From assembly GCA_933228895.1 (NCBI GenBank), contig OW121853.1, forward strand, positions 125,632,133 to 125,696,132: 64,000 bases of DNA, written 5' to 3'. Below the pieces are notes generated by a model. The model worked only from the letters and a program-made list of their open reading frames with translations, did not search any database and had not been told where the DNA came from. Of the stretch, positions 22,561 to 34,165 are shown one piece after another. Source of the stretch: Platycnemis pennipes (Eukaryota; Arthropoda; Insecta; Odonata; Platycnemididae). Numbering within the stretch: position 1 is the first letter of the stretch; the number at the start of each line of letters is the position of its first letter. The position numbers and the translations under genes are program-made.

Positions 22561-23092
22561 ATATTCGCCGCATTCATCACGCTGGAAGTTGCTGTAGTCA
22601 ATCTATCTCACTTGACAGAAGACTAACTCCTGTTCCCTAAACTTCTTCTACTTCGTAAATGTTTTGATAGATTCCCTACGATCAGCATAGTCCTCACACG
22701 TCCTCATTTATTACCGGCAGTGTCCTCTGCTCAACCTTCTTTTGTGCTGCGCGTGACGCTGCTCTCATGCAAGGATTTCTCATCATGTCGACCGCTGGGG
22801 CCTTGCCCTCTCCATTGCAGTCAGAAAATATTTCTCTGAAGTTGAACTCCATCAAATTTACTAGAAATAGTATTTAAGCGTACCTACTCTGCGAAAATTT
22901 TGTGCGTGATTATGAAATAAATGACTAAGCATTTTGTTCACTCTGTAAAACAACAATGTGACCGCGTTTGCAACACACCAGGGTTAACTGTTAAAAGTGT
23001 CAACACAGAGCTTCAACCTATTGTTAACGACATGTGTGTAGAAAGCATGGTTGGGAAAATTAATTCAAAGAGGAAGTTAGTGTAACTCTAAT
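22561..23092. other. Unassigned stretch
   Basis: I see no gene or named repeat between two LINE fragments. Confidence 0.25.
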
Positions 23093-23830
23093 CATCATCA
23101 GCGAGCAATTCTGAGATTGATGTGCAGCTTTCCACTCGATTCCTTTATAAGCTAATCTCTTCTTTTCCCTAATCTTCATATTTACGTACTTCTTCTCTTT
23201 CACATCCGTCATCATTTGTTCCTGTATATCTCAAAAGAGGTCTTACTTTGCCGTTCTTCCCGTCCACTTGTATTCCGACAATTGTCTTCATCTGACCATC
23301 ATGTCTCATGATGTGGCTGATTAATTTGTCCCGTCTTCTTCTTAGGCTTTTTAAAAGACTTCTCTTTTCTCCCACTCTTCTAAGGACTTCTTTGTTACTC
23401 ACTCGGTCGATCCATTTTATCTTCATCATTCTTCTGTTGCACCACATTTTGAATGCTTTCACCCTTGACTTCTCCGCTGCTGTAATCTTCCATGCCTCAC
23501 TGCCGTAAAGGAATATCCTCCAGACGTAAGTTCGAAATTATTTTTTTCTTTACTTCCACGCTTCTATTTCCAGCTGTAAGTAGATTATTTCGGTAATATT
23601 CCCTCTTTGTCTGAGCTCTTCTACTGACTATTTCTTTTTTGCTTCGTCCATCGCTAGTTACTGGGCTTTCCAGGAAAGAGCACACTTTTAGCTCACATTT
23701 TTGTTTTCCTAGTTAAAAATTGGTACTGGTTTCTTCTCTCGTGCTGCATACCAATATTTTAGTTTCCTTTTTATTGATCTTTGGCTAAAATCTGCGGCTA
23801 TTGTCCTTTCCATTGACTGATCATAATGTG
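23093..23830 (-). pseudogene. RTE LINE fragment, C-terminal region and 3' end
   Basis: The reverse reading gives SDGRSKKEIVSRRAQTKREY, LLTAGNRSVEV, FKMWCNRRMMKIKWIDRVSN, KEVLRRVGEKRSLLKSLRRR and SHIMRHDGQMKTIVGIQVDG, in the same order as the copy at 2.1-4.2 kb. A short 'atcatcatc' tail marks the 3' end at about 23093. Frame breaks near 23500 and 23690. Confidence 0.8.
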
Positions 23831-25258
23831 ACAACATTTTAATGACCGTTGCTCTGGGGTTAGATTATCAGTCACCTCGCTAAGGAACAGACGCCAGATG
23901 GATTATCCTTCATCTGGTTCCTATTCTTCGATGTGTCTGGCATAGGTGGCACTAACAAAGATACTCCAATTTTCAAATTCTGAGGGGCATAGGGACGCCC
24001 AAGACTTAGTCACGTCTGGGCCATATTCCATACAGGGGCAGTATCAGTAATGGGTGCTCAAAGGCTGTTTAATGAGAAAACTCCCTACGTACATGAGAAT
24101 ACATAAGAAGAAAAGAAATCAACAAGTTAGGGAACACGAAAGAGGTTTTCTCGGACGTAAAATTATTTTCAATCAGTGTTAGTAATTTCTTTTTCATTTT
24201 GTACTTTAACTAGAATTAAACTCACGAGCAAAAACAATTATTAAAATTTTACGAATGTCAACATAATTGCCAAAATATGTAAGCGTCAAAATTGAAGTCC
24301 AATGCGATGATTTTGTAAACATGTGGAACATAATACAGAGATTCTCGTGAAAAATTATCTCCTTTAAATTTTGTAAAGCCTTATATATTGGCTCTTTCTG
24401 ATGGTAACTAATAACTTGTGACTCGCCATCAGCGACGTGTTGAGTGAGGGTCGACCAGAAATCAAAACGGATTTTACGGGCTTTTGCAATTCTCATAGGA
24501 TACAGTCTCTCAGGGGAAACGAACCTATATATGAATTCGCCCACGCCTTGCTCGTGTCTTTAAAGAGAAATGAGTACAAGAAAAGTAAATAAAATCGTTT
24601 CTACCAACTGGTATTCAGCTCATCTGCGCTCCCATCATTTGCATTTTTACGCATTCTATTATTTCAAATCAAAACGTTAAACCCTGACCAGCACATTTTC
24701 ACTATTCTTTGAGTGCAATAATTTTTTCTGAACTATAAATTCGGATTTTTTTTCAAATGTTGCGAATTACAACCTTACGTCCTGTCTCTCAACTGTCTGA
24801 TGCTCATCGAATGTAAATAATACTTACTATCAAGCGAAATAATTCAGCAAAACTATCATGATACAACCGAAAGCTATGGACAAGATCCCATGCAGTAGGT
24901 ATCTACGACCTAACATCACGTTAATACGTGGAAAATGCTCGTATAGACCAATTGCCACCACATACACTTCGCCACTCATCGGAACGATGGACCCTGATGG
25001 AATTTAAGTACGCGTGCAAAATTAAACAATATTCAAACTACAAAAAATAGCCAAATAGTTCACGTTCCTGGTTATATGTTAAGGCTAGCGTTGCTTTGAG
25101 GTTGGCAATGAAAGGTAAGAATTTATGCGACGAGACCTGGAGCCTTTAAGGGAAACCAAATTTACAATTTCATTATTCATAAACCACGGGAGTAAGTAAA
25201 TTTTGTTTTTCATATTTCGTTGGAAGGCGCTATTATCTTCTTTATTCTGGAGATGAGG
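23831..25258. other. Unassigned stretch
   Basis: It contains a 112-codon open frame (24206-24544, -) with no motif that I recognise. The stretch is AT-rich and otherwise featureless. Confidence 0.25.
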
Positions 25259-25924
25259 CAATGGGGTCGTCTGCTATATTTTTTTATTGCCGAATCGAAT
25301 AGTTTGAGAAATAAAAAGACCCATTATATTTGCGTTCTTCGATCCGTCAATTAGTTCCCGAGTTATAAGCGGCGAAAACTTATAACCCTTTCGGAGAAGT
25401 GGGTGGGCAAAGGACTTGTGCGTCATCCACTTGTTTGTCCAATCGCAACTGTGACTGCGAAGCTCCTCGCTCAATCACAACGGGGACACAGATCTGACTC
25501 TACAATGGAAGTTGTTGTTAGACTCCATTCGGATTGTTTCGAAAGGACTTGAATATTCAACTACATCGTAATTTGATCATAAGTAAATAAACTTCAGCAC
25601 GCTTTTAGTCACACCGAAATGTATACGACATATTTTGTTGTTGGGTCGTTTTGGATTGACAGGATGCGTGCAGGCAGACCTCCCCCCTCCACTCCCACTT
25701 CCCCTCCCTTTCCCTGAAAACAGTAAAGGAGGGGAGATGGCTGGAAGATATCTTTAACGCAGCTCGTTCGGTGGGCGTCACCTTTTGCTTATTTTAATTT
25801 CTGAATTATGAGCGAATAGATCGGGTTAGAAGGTTGTTTTTGTCACTTAAATTCATTTTTCGTTTCCATCTAACGATTTCGAGAACAAGAGATTGATTTC
25901 GTCTCCGAGTAAACGCCCCCACTG
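25259..25924 (+). mobile_element. Non-autonomous DNA transposon, family T1, copy 3
   Basis: The left end is CAATGGGGTCGTCTGC and the right end GAGTAAACGCCCCCACTG. It shares the left 180 bp, the 'ccaatcgcaactg..gcgaagctcctcgctc' section, 'ctccactcccacttcccctccc' and the terminal 'gtttccatctaacgatttcg' with the copies at 9.2 and 40.1 kb. It is longer than the others because of a section around 25500-25670 that they lack. Confidence 0.8.
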
Positions 25925-25984
25925 TAAGCGTTCCGAGAGGGTTTCCTGTTTCAAGCAGAGTTCGGCATTTTTTTGTTGGGACTA

Positions 25985-26580
25985 TTGCTATATCTATCTA
26001 TATCTACACGATACCCGGCAAGCCACCGCGAGGGTGTGTGGCAGGGGGTGAAGATCACCAAGCATGCACTACTAACATGCAAACTAGCAACTATAGGGTC
26101 TCATGCGACTAGATAGTTAGTATCTATAGTATTTAAGGGGTTAATACATGCATCATGCACTACAGAATACTCTCACAATATTTCCCCTACCTATCCCTTT
26201 CCTATGCTGCCTATTCTGTTCTCTTATAGTACGGGGGAAAAATGCCATTTTGAATCTATCGGTACGACAATCTATCTCTATAATCTTATTTATCAGGTCG
26301 AATCCAGTATAATACGCTGGTTTGTTTAATATGTGCTTAACATCTTCAGTAAAGCTATCCGTTTGAAATTTCTCTAATAGAATTAATCTGAACTTTAACC
26401 TACGCTCTGATAATGATTCCCACCCTAATTCTTTTATTAATTCTGAAACGTTACTCAACCTATCGTAACACATTTTTACGAACCTAGCTGCTCTGCGCTG
26501 CACAATGTCTAGTTCTCTGATCAAACCTAATTCATTAGGATCACATACACTGGCTGCATACTCAAGATATCTCTCAGGAA
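25985..26580 (-). pseudogene. CR1/L2-like LINE, variant subfamily, ORF2 C-terminus and tail
   Basis: The tail (TATCTA repeats, 'acgatacccggcaagccaccgcgagggtgtgtggcagggggtg') is on the left. The 123-codon open frame at 26524-26153 reads VQRRAARFVKMCYDRLSNVS, ELGWESLSERRLKFRLILLE, IIEIDCRTDRFKMAFFPRTI. It differs clearly from the 18.3 and 36.4 kb copies, so it belongs to a second subfamily. Truncated at about 26580. Confidence 0.8.
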
Positions 26581-27039
26581 CTCACTCAGTTAAAGATATG
26601 CAGTGGTGGAAATCCCTTCAAATGCGCAAACCATGTGAGGGAATTGATACGCTCACATAAATACCGCATTCCAAAGGAATTTGACAGAAGTATATTATTA
26701 TTTAAATACCTTGAGGATAAATATTCATATATTGATTCAATCTTTTCATGTACATAGTTGCTAAAAATGAGCTGGGCTAATAGAGAATATTTCAGTCTCC
26801 AAATAATTGATTTTCGCCTTTCGACTCGTCATTGACAGTGAAAGTTAGGAAATTCTGACCTCGTAGACGACCAACGAACGCGGAGGAAAGTGAAACGAGT
26901 AGGTATTTGTTGGCTAATCAAAGACTTAAGATCCAAGTATCCGTCATTTCGCGTCCGCCCTCAGCGTTAGAACATCTAGTAGGTAGGTACATCATAAGGG
27001 AAGAAATAGTTCACTTCGAATGAAGGTAGGATAGTTCAC

Positions 27040-27695
27040 ACAACGCTAATGCTAATTTTAACGTGTGCAGCGAATATCGGCAATATTTGTAAAGGGACGG
27101 TACGATAACCTTATCAGCGTAACCCAGTGATTCCCAATTAAATGAATTTAATTGGGAATCACTGTCAGATCGTAGGTTGAAATTTAGACTTAATTTCTTA
27201 AACAAATTCCAAGACAATATTTTCAGTGATGACGTTAAAAATATATTTTGGGAACCCCAACTTACTACGGTAGACTGGAACATAATCACAAAATTAGAGA
27301 AATTGAGTGCCGAACTGACAGATTCAAAATGTCCTTTTTTCCTCGTACAATTAGGGATATGAATAGCGGTAAATATATCCAATACGAGTGTATCAATGGA
27401 TAACATTGGTAGCTGCATGTTGGTATGAGGACTTGAAGCTAACTCAACTAACAGCATGTTTTTGTGTGCTTGCTTTGCTATTTTTATCTTTTTTTAAATT
27501 GTGTAGTTTAGAACAGGATAATTACTAGGTAATCCTTTTTTATGCATGATATGTAGTGCATGTTTGGTGTGAATTCACCCCCTGCCACACGTGTGGCAGG
27601 GGGTGAATTCACACCAATGTGGGAGGGGGGGAAGGTGTACACCTTTATGGTGGCTTGCAGGTTATTATGTAGATGTAGATGAACGCCCTGATATC
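27040..27695 (+). pseudogene. CR1/L2-like LINE, ORF2 C-terminus and 3'-UTR, with two palindromic scars
   Basis: The plus strand reads the same C-terminal region (MKFRLNFLNKFQDNIFSDDV, then a frame break through the segment for TPTYYGR..DHN..IREIDC). The 3'-UTR ends 'ggtggcttgcaggttattatgtagatgtagat'. Two perfect inverted duplications interrupt it: 27125-27164 (18-bp arms, 4-nt loop) and 27564-27617 (54 bp, no loop). Other copies lack both. Confidence 0.8.
27564..27617. repeat. Perfect 54-bp palindrome
   Basis: The left arm ends GAATTCACCCCCTGCCACAC and the right arm starts GTGTGGCAGGGGGTGAATTC, meeting with no spacer at 27590/27591. All 27 base pairs match. The left arm is the normal LINE 3'-UTR sequence, so the right arm is an inverted duplicate of it. 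Confidence 0.95.
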
Positions 27696-27699
27696 GCGG

Positions 27700-28637
27700 C
27701 TTTGTCAATCACGTTTCCCTCTGCTGGGTGGGTACACTGCAAAAATAGCTACTTGTCAAACACTCGCTGCACGAAATTGAGCCCAAGTCATTGATTCTGA
27801 TCAAGTGGCCATAATTATTTTTCTGAAAAAATCTTATGGCCTTTTCACAATATGTGCATTCAAATTACGGACTGATCCGAATCCTCTTCAGTGATTCATA
27901 ACTACAAAAGTATGTTTAAACAACTTTCCCATAACTATGGTGAAGTAACGAACAGGATACCTACCAATAGGGAGTAGAGATGGTACAGAATGCCGAGAAC
28001 ATCCTTTGCTTCAGCATTGAATTACCACAGCTGAATAGTGTATCGGGACGATAGGTCGAACGGGATTCTAATCACTGAAGGGAGATTTCGTTAATGACTA
28101 AGAATATTTCTACTAGGATAATACCTACTGAATTTGTGGAACTTCGGCTTTTGTTCTTAAGTAGTTTTTACTCATCCATGTGGTTGACAGTCGGTATTTT
28201 TCTAGTTACGCGGCCATGCGAAAAGACGCGCACCATAAAATTACAAGCTTTATCGGTTAAATAAACAGCCTTATTTAGCAGCATTACATAGTTTACATAG
28301 TACTGAGTAATTTATTTATAATTTCATTCAGTATCATGTTTAAAAAACACAATATTAGCTGACACCTTTTCACAAGGCAACGTAGTCGGTGAAATTCTAC
28401 AACAGCAGTTCAGTTCATAGTGATAATCAAGTATACAAAGTTTTAAGCGCATCAAAAAGCTTATAATTGACACAAACCCGATGAATTAATCATTACAAAC
28501 CTACGGGTTATTAATCTTTGGTAAGTTTGTAACCTATGTAATCGTCTATCTAAATGAAGAAATCTTTAGTCAAAGCGCAAGGCTTCAGCGGAACTCTAGC
28601 GAGATATCTACCATTCCAACGCCACTTCTTCGTCACC
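27700..28637. other. Unassigned stretch upstream of the tRNA gene
   Basis: I see no gene, and only short open frames. No obvious TATA-like element within 30 bp of the tRNA, which is usual for Pol III tRNA genes with internal promoters. Confidence 0.25.
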
Positions 28638-28709
28638 GGGGGTGTAACTCAGTGGTAGAGTGTCTGCTTCGCATGCTGAAAGTCCTGGGTTCAAATCCCA
28701 GCACCTCCA
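28638..28709 (+). tRNA. tRNA-Ala, anticodon CGC
   Basis: The 72 bases fold as a full cloverleaf. The acceptor stem GGGGGTG/CACCTCC has the G3:U70 wobble that identifies alanine tRNAs. The D stem ACTC/GAGT is fully paired, with A10:U25 in place of the usual G10:C25. The anticodon loop TTCGCAT gives CGC. The T arm is CTGGG-TTCAAAT-CCCAG and the discriminator base is A. The anticodon stem has one U:U mismatch (positions 29:41). CCA is not encoded, as in nuclear genes. The B-box GGTTCAAATCC is consensus; the A-box TAACTCAGTGG departs by one base. A T6 terminator follows 5 bases downstream. Confidence 0.9.
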
Positions 28710-28714
28710 CAATA

Positions 28715-28720
28715 TTTTTT
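28715..28720 (+). terminator. RNA polymerase III terminator
   Basis: Six T residues lie 5 bases after the tRNA-Ala discriminator base, the usual Pol III stop. Confidence 0.8.
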
Positions 28721-30097
28721 AGTTCTCATTTTCACATATTATATACTAAGGGTGATTCTATTTTAGGTAACGTCTCTGGCACAAGCTTATTTTTATTTTT
28801 TCCTGAAAATAATTATCACTTGGCTCTCGCGTCGTTCTTATTTCGTCTTTCCTTGCATAGCTGGACTCGGTGAAAATTTTTTTTGTGATATTTTAAAAGT
28901 TCCCATCTACCGCATTGATCCAGTTTTTTTTAAAGGTACTTGCCAAGGTGCCCGAAGGCGGTAGGTAGCCATCGCGCTTCGCAGGAAAATCGTTTTTTGA
29001 TTCTAGGCGGCGTTAAGTCCACTAAAAATACGTTAAACGATTTCATGGGCACAAAAACTTGCATGAAGCTTATGATGCAACCTGATGCTGTCAATTGTCA
29101 AATTAGCCCCTAGGCGTAACCTTACGCCTACATCGTGTGAAATTCATGTTGGCTAAGCCGTGGAGGGAAACTTACTCCAATGGGCTTCGCATTCGACGAG
29201 TGAAACTCTCACTTTTAAAGAAAACTAAACGGTGAATGTCTGGAGATGATATGACCTTTTCTTACAATGAATATGATAACAGCCTTTTTTTCCACTTTAC
29301 TGAGGGAGAATTGTATTGAAAGTGTGTTGTGCTAATACACCTAGTTGAGCTACCCTATAAAAATAAAAATAGGTAATAAAATTTATGTAAAAATAAGTTA
29401 ACACTTTCACAAACTTTGAGACAAAAATTTCGAAATCAATAAATGCGCCAAAAATAGTTATGCTAAAATTCATGTCGTTATGCCTGACGACGATTGTCGT
29501 CCTTGTCTCTCGTTTACGTCAGCCGTGATTTTGTGAGTGGTTGACTAACATCCTAAAAATGCCTCTTTGCGTGACCAGTTTACTTTTTATTTTTAAATAC
29601 CGTTTCAGTCTTTGTAAATTTGCGTTCATAAATACATTTATCTAAAAATCTTCATAATTAAAATATTACAGTCTATTCCAGGCCCTAAACAATCACGCCT
29701 TTTTTTGGAAAGGACGGTAAAGACTTATTTTTGCAACTACGTCCCTTCGCTAGTGAAGACTCAATCAATTGATTCATTAGTTATTCTTCATTCTGCGCTC
29801 TGAATATAAAAAATACATATGTCAGTAATTTATTTAGAAAGGTGATTTGAACACGCGAGAATGCCAAACCTTAAATGTAAATGGATATTATCTAAATACA
29901 TGAGTTTGGCGTGAGCAAAGCTACAAGGAAATAGACACCAAATCGTAATTATTGACTATTTAATGCGTGGTTGCAAGAGGCTATATTCTTAGGGCATTCG
30001 TGTAACCAACTTGATTCGTTATAATTTCCAAAATATTTACAAATTGATGACAATATGCCAAATATTGTTTATGGGATACGAACGCGTTCGTAAATAG
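28721..30097. other. Unassigned AT-rich stretch
   Basis: No gene seen. A small hairpin AGGCGTAA-cc-TTACGCCT occurs near 29112-29129. Confidence 0.25.
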
Positions 30098-30391
30098 CTT
30101 TAAAACCGTCGGGATTATCTCTAATTGGTAACCATGAAGCCACGTGTCATAAACAGGAATGGTAGGGAAATTTAGTTTCTTTTAACCGCTTATCTGTTTT
30201 ATCTCACTCTGTTTTCAGCTGAATTTTTCTCACCGGTCACCGTCACTGATGATATAAAACTCAAAGGAAAACAATTAGTTAGATTGTAATAAGCGTTTAA
30301 AACACACCAAAATTCGAGAACCATTCGTTTTTGTACCACGTGACTCCTTGGTTACCTATTGTAGAATATCCCAACGATTTCAAACACACCC
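30098..30391. mobile_element. Foldback MITE, family F1, copy 2
   Basis: Left arm 'taaaaccgtcgggattatct..ggtaaccatgaagccacgtgtcataaacaggaatgg', right arm 'accattcgtttttgtaccacgtgactccttggttacctatt..caaacacacc'. CACGTG is present in both arms. It is more diverged than the copies at 33.6 and 33.9 kb. Confidence 0.78.
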
Positions 30392-33300
30392 TCAAGGGAA
30401 ACATGGTGAGAAAGCCGTGGAACATTGGACTGTGGAGAGTTTTCAAGATTCAATTGCGGAAATAAAGAAAAGGATTACTCGGATGGGCTTTTTGATAAAG
30501 GACTTCCGCGGCCCGCTCAGTTCAACTGAGAAGGAGCGAAGCACTCCAAGAAAAATCAGCACTTGGCTGGAGCGGACAAAGGAAATTCGGAGCAGCCGAA
30601 AAGCTAGACGGGAGAAATAGCCCCTCTGGACGTAGCTGCAAGCTCTTTTGTCCAGGGCTGTGAGTTTCAGAATGAAGTGGAACGCTAAGAGCCAATAGAA
30701 GCTTTCACTGACATGTTCCGGTGCTTCGTTCTTCGGAATATACCCGGATAACGTCTTGAAAACTACACGAGCCGGGACTGTTGGTCCAAGCCAAGGGAGA
30801 GTATTTGCTTGTTTTAATATTCTAGATTGTGATTGGCGGGCAGAAGGAAGATTAGGCGGCCGAAACAAAAGCTCCTGCGACTGCTGGGTCCCTCTGAATA
30901 GCCACGAGAACTTCATTCACTCTACGAGACTCGAAAACATTCAGTATTGAATTACTAAAGCCTTAGAAGTATCTGAAATGATTAGCAAGCATGGAAACCT
31001 ACGCAAACGAAGCCGAGATGGGTAAAATTTCCTTCGATGCCAGCTACAAGTACTTGCAGATCAACGGGTCTATAATCTAGCGGGAATGCATGCAGAAAGT
31101 CGCCATTTAAATGTTCTACGTGACTAATTTTCCTCGGCCTCAGGGTCAGAGAAGTTAATGCTGGCGCCGGTGAGGCGAAGCACACGTCTCAGGATGAGAA
31201 GCCGGAGGCGACGGCTGCTATTGGAGCTGCGGCTGCTTGCGACCTCCCCGCACCCCTCTCCCCACTCGCAAACCATTACGGTGACTGGAGTGTGGTGATC
31301 GAGTGTCAATGAGTGTAGTACATCGCAACGATTTTTCAAGTTCGCTGAAATAATACTTGGGCCACATTCCATTTAAGTAGGTACAACTAATTATACAGCA
31401 CCGTATATGTCACTATGGAAATTATATAATATAATATAATAGTATTTGTACTTTTGCCTTAATAAAAGAGGTTCCGCTATGACTCGACACGCGTCAAATA
31501 CCGTAAACTAGCTGTTATTTAATGAATAAATGCTGATTAATAAAAATACCAATTGGAAATTCTTCTATATCTGATTATGCATACACAATAATTATATGAG
31601 TGTGCATCATATAGTACGCTGTGGTAGTATTCCATTTTTTACAAGCTCTTTTAACTCATATTGACTTCGGAACACGGCTGACGTTTTGTTGCCTCGTTTA
31701 ATTTCTCACAGTGAAATTACATGCTCTTTCCTGCGATAACGTATTCTAAAATGGGTTAAATATTTTCGTATTCAGTTTTTAAACTATGTATTAGCTTGTA
31801 AATACTACTCTTTGTTTTGAATTTTATTAATAATAATATCTGGAAAATATTTGGCAAAAATGACGCTGCTACTGCTGCTGCCATTTTTAATCATTGGTAT
31901 TTATAACACCATGTCAATAACCAATGAGCATATTTAAATTACATGAAATACATAGGAAGGACCTTGATTAGGTATAGTCCTAAATTGAGTAAATACGCTC
32001 GTAAGCACGTTCCGTCACAAGTACCGCTGTCAATGTTAACAACATACTGTTACCACTACCACTTACATGGAACTAAGGGTTTTCAGCTTTTTTCGAGTAA
32101 AGTTGTTATTAATAAAACAAGAGAGGGAAGGCCAACATTTTTTTAAATGTTGAATTCGACATTAAATTGCGCATCTTATATTAATTTTTCGCCAAAACGA
32201 CATTTTCTCTTTACATTATAAATCTGCGAATTTAACTGCAACAGCCATGTTGTGCCGTATAACGACGCATACAATTTTCAACGTCTTTGTTACTCAAATT
32301 TATGATGGAAATTATTTTATTTCCAAACGATAGAAGGGCCAAAAACGATACGTCCTGAAATTTTCCCAAAAATGATATTTACTTCATAATTTGGTGGAAC
32401 CTCCTTAAAGCATGTTATGACGTAGAAAAACAGAGAATGCCATGGTTACTATTGATAGTTTGCGGCGCGCTTTTCGAAATTAAGGTGGAAATCACATTTA
32501 AATACGCTCTTTGTATCTTTGCGTCGGCGTGGTGCCATCAAATTTGTTAGCAGTCATAATAATAATAATATGCTATTTTTATTTAACTTTTAAAATATAA
32601 TCTGTGCGCGTGTTATCGAATTATAACGAAATATATCTCATGCACCATAACATTATGTGCTGAAAAAAGATCCCAATTACCATAAAATCATATCTGTAAT
32701 TTTTTTCACTCTTAACAATAGCTATCACTAATGAGAATATGTTCAACTGCTTGTAGACAAAAGTCGCTCCGGCCACCATAAGCAGAGGAGCCAAGGGCAC
32801 CGCCTCGCTCACATCAACATACACCCAAGAAAAAGATACCCGAAATATGAAACCCAGAGCAAAATATAGTTTTAGCTCTTTTGCTGCAGTAATAAGAATA
32901 TTTTCTCCTACCTAGCCTTAGCTGCTGTAGTTCCCATCTTCCCTCTTCTGCTGTAGTTCCCCCTGCTGTAGTTCCCATCTCTTCATCGACCATCAATAAC
33001 TTCCAGGAATGTCCGTCTGCACCTGGCAGATAGGTCCTCCTCGATATGTTCTTTCATCCTGGGTCACCATTCCTTTTCCTCCGCATTCCCAGCATGAAAC
33101 GGCTCCCTACAAAGCAGAGCACATGGCAGGATTCATAGGAAATGCAACTCTCCTAAATTTAATTCAAAACCTTGTGATTTTCCACACTCAGTTTATTTCT
33201 ATTCTAAATGTTTCACTATTTTATGATACGATTTTACCCATCGTACCCGAATGACTTTGAAGAGAACTAAGTCTTTGACGACAATTAATAGAAGTGTGTA

Positions 33301-33569
33301 TAAACAACGCATGCAGAATGGTTTTTTTCTAAGGTTTCCGTTCATTAAATGTGAGTTGATTAATTAAATGTGCTTCCCTTTTCCCCAAATTATCACTTTC
33401 AGGTCAGAGTTATCGCACGATTCAGAGCAACTTTACAGGAATGTAACCCCTGAGGTTGGCAAGGGGTGGCAGGGTACGAATTGCACTTTCCCTACTTTGG
33501 CGACATCAGATAAATATTGCAGCGCAATAGGGAGATGTCACACCACCTGCAAGTCGACTGTCGCTCTGT
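30392..33569. other. Unassigned stretch with a local GC-rich block and short repeats
   Basis: No gene can be supported. Opposing open frames at 30348-30620 (+) and 30443-30916 (-, 157 codons) overlap and carry no motif. The part from 31130 to 31290 is richer in G+C and CpG than its surroundings. CTGCTGTAGTTCCC occurs three times in 55 bp (starts at 32922, 32948 and 32963). Confidence 0.3.
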
Positions 33570-33870
33570 GTGATTGAAACCACCGGGATTATCTCGAATA
33601 GGTAACCAAGGTGGCACGTGGTACAAACAAAAATGGTTCACAAATGTTGGATTTTAATCGCTCTTAGCATCTCACTCATGGTTTACATTTTAGTTTTCGA
33701 CATCCGTCTGGAGCATAGAGTCCCCGGATGAGAAAAACTCGAGTGAAAACAATGAGTGAGATTGTTATGAACGATTCAAACACACCAATATTTGCGAACC
33801 ATTGGTGTTTTTGCCACGTGACTTCCTGGTTACCTATTCGAGTTATTCGCTAAGGTTTCAAACACAACCC
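33570..33870. mobile_element. Foldback MITE, family F1, copy 3
   Basis: The left arm 'ccgggattatctcgaataggtaaccaaggtggcacgtgg' and right arm 'gccacgtgacttcctggttacctattcgag..ggtttcaaacacaaccc' are inverse. It lies directly beside copy 4, with only TAGT between the two terminal GGGTTGTG sequences. Confidence 0.85.
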
Positions 33871-33874
33871 TAGT

Positions 33875-34165
33875 GGGTTGTGTTTGAAACCGTCGGGACT
33901 ATCTCCATTAGGTAACCAAGGGGTCACGTGGTATAAACACGAATGGTTCGCAAATTTGACGTGTAAAAACCTCGGTCATTGTTTACACTTGTGTTTTATC
34001 TCATCTTTGGGCTCTTTGGTCGAGACAGATGAGAAAAACTCAAGTGAAAACAATTAATGACATTGTAACTAGCCATTTTTAGACAAGTTTGCGAATCATT
34101 CGTGTTTATACCACGTGACTTCTTGGTTTCATATTCGAGATAATCGCGATGGTTCCATACACTCG
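33875..34165. mobile_element. Foldback MITE, family F1, copy 4
   Basis: Left end GGGTTGTGTTTGAAACCG, then 'ggtaaccaaggggtcacgtggtataaacacgaatggttcgcaaattt'. The inverse arm 'gcgaatcattcgtgtttataccacgtgacttcttgg' starts near 34093. The last 25 bases of the right end are diverged. Both arms contain CACGTG. Confidence 0.85.

Noticed and set aside
24206..24544. 112-codon open frame on the minus strand
   Set aside because: No motif that I recognise, and surrounding sequence gives no gene structure.
30443..30916. 157-codon open frame on the minus strand
   Set aside because: Overlapped by opposing open frames, with no recognisable domain; it begins inside no known gene structure.
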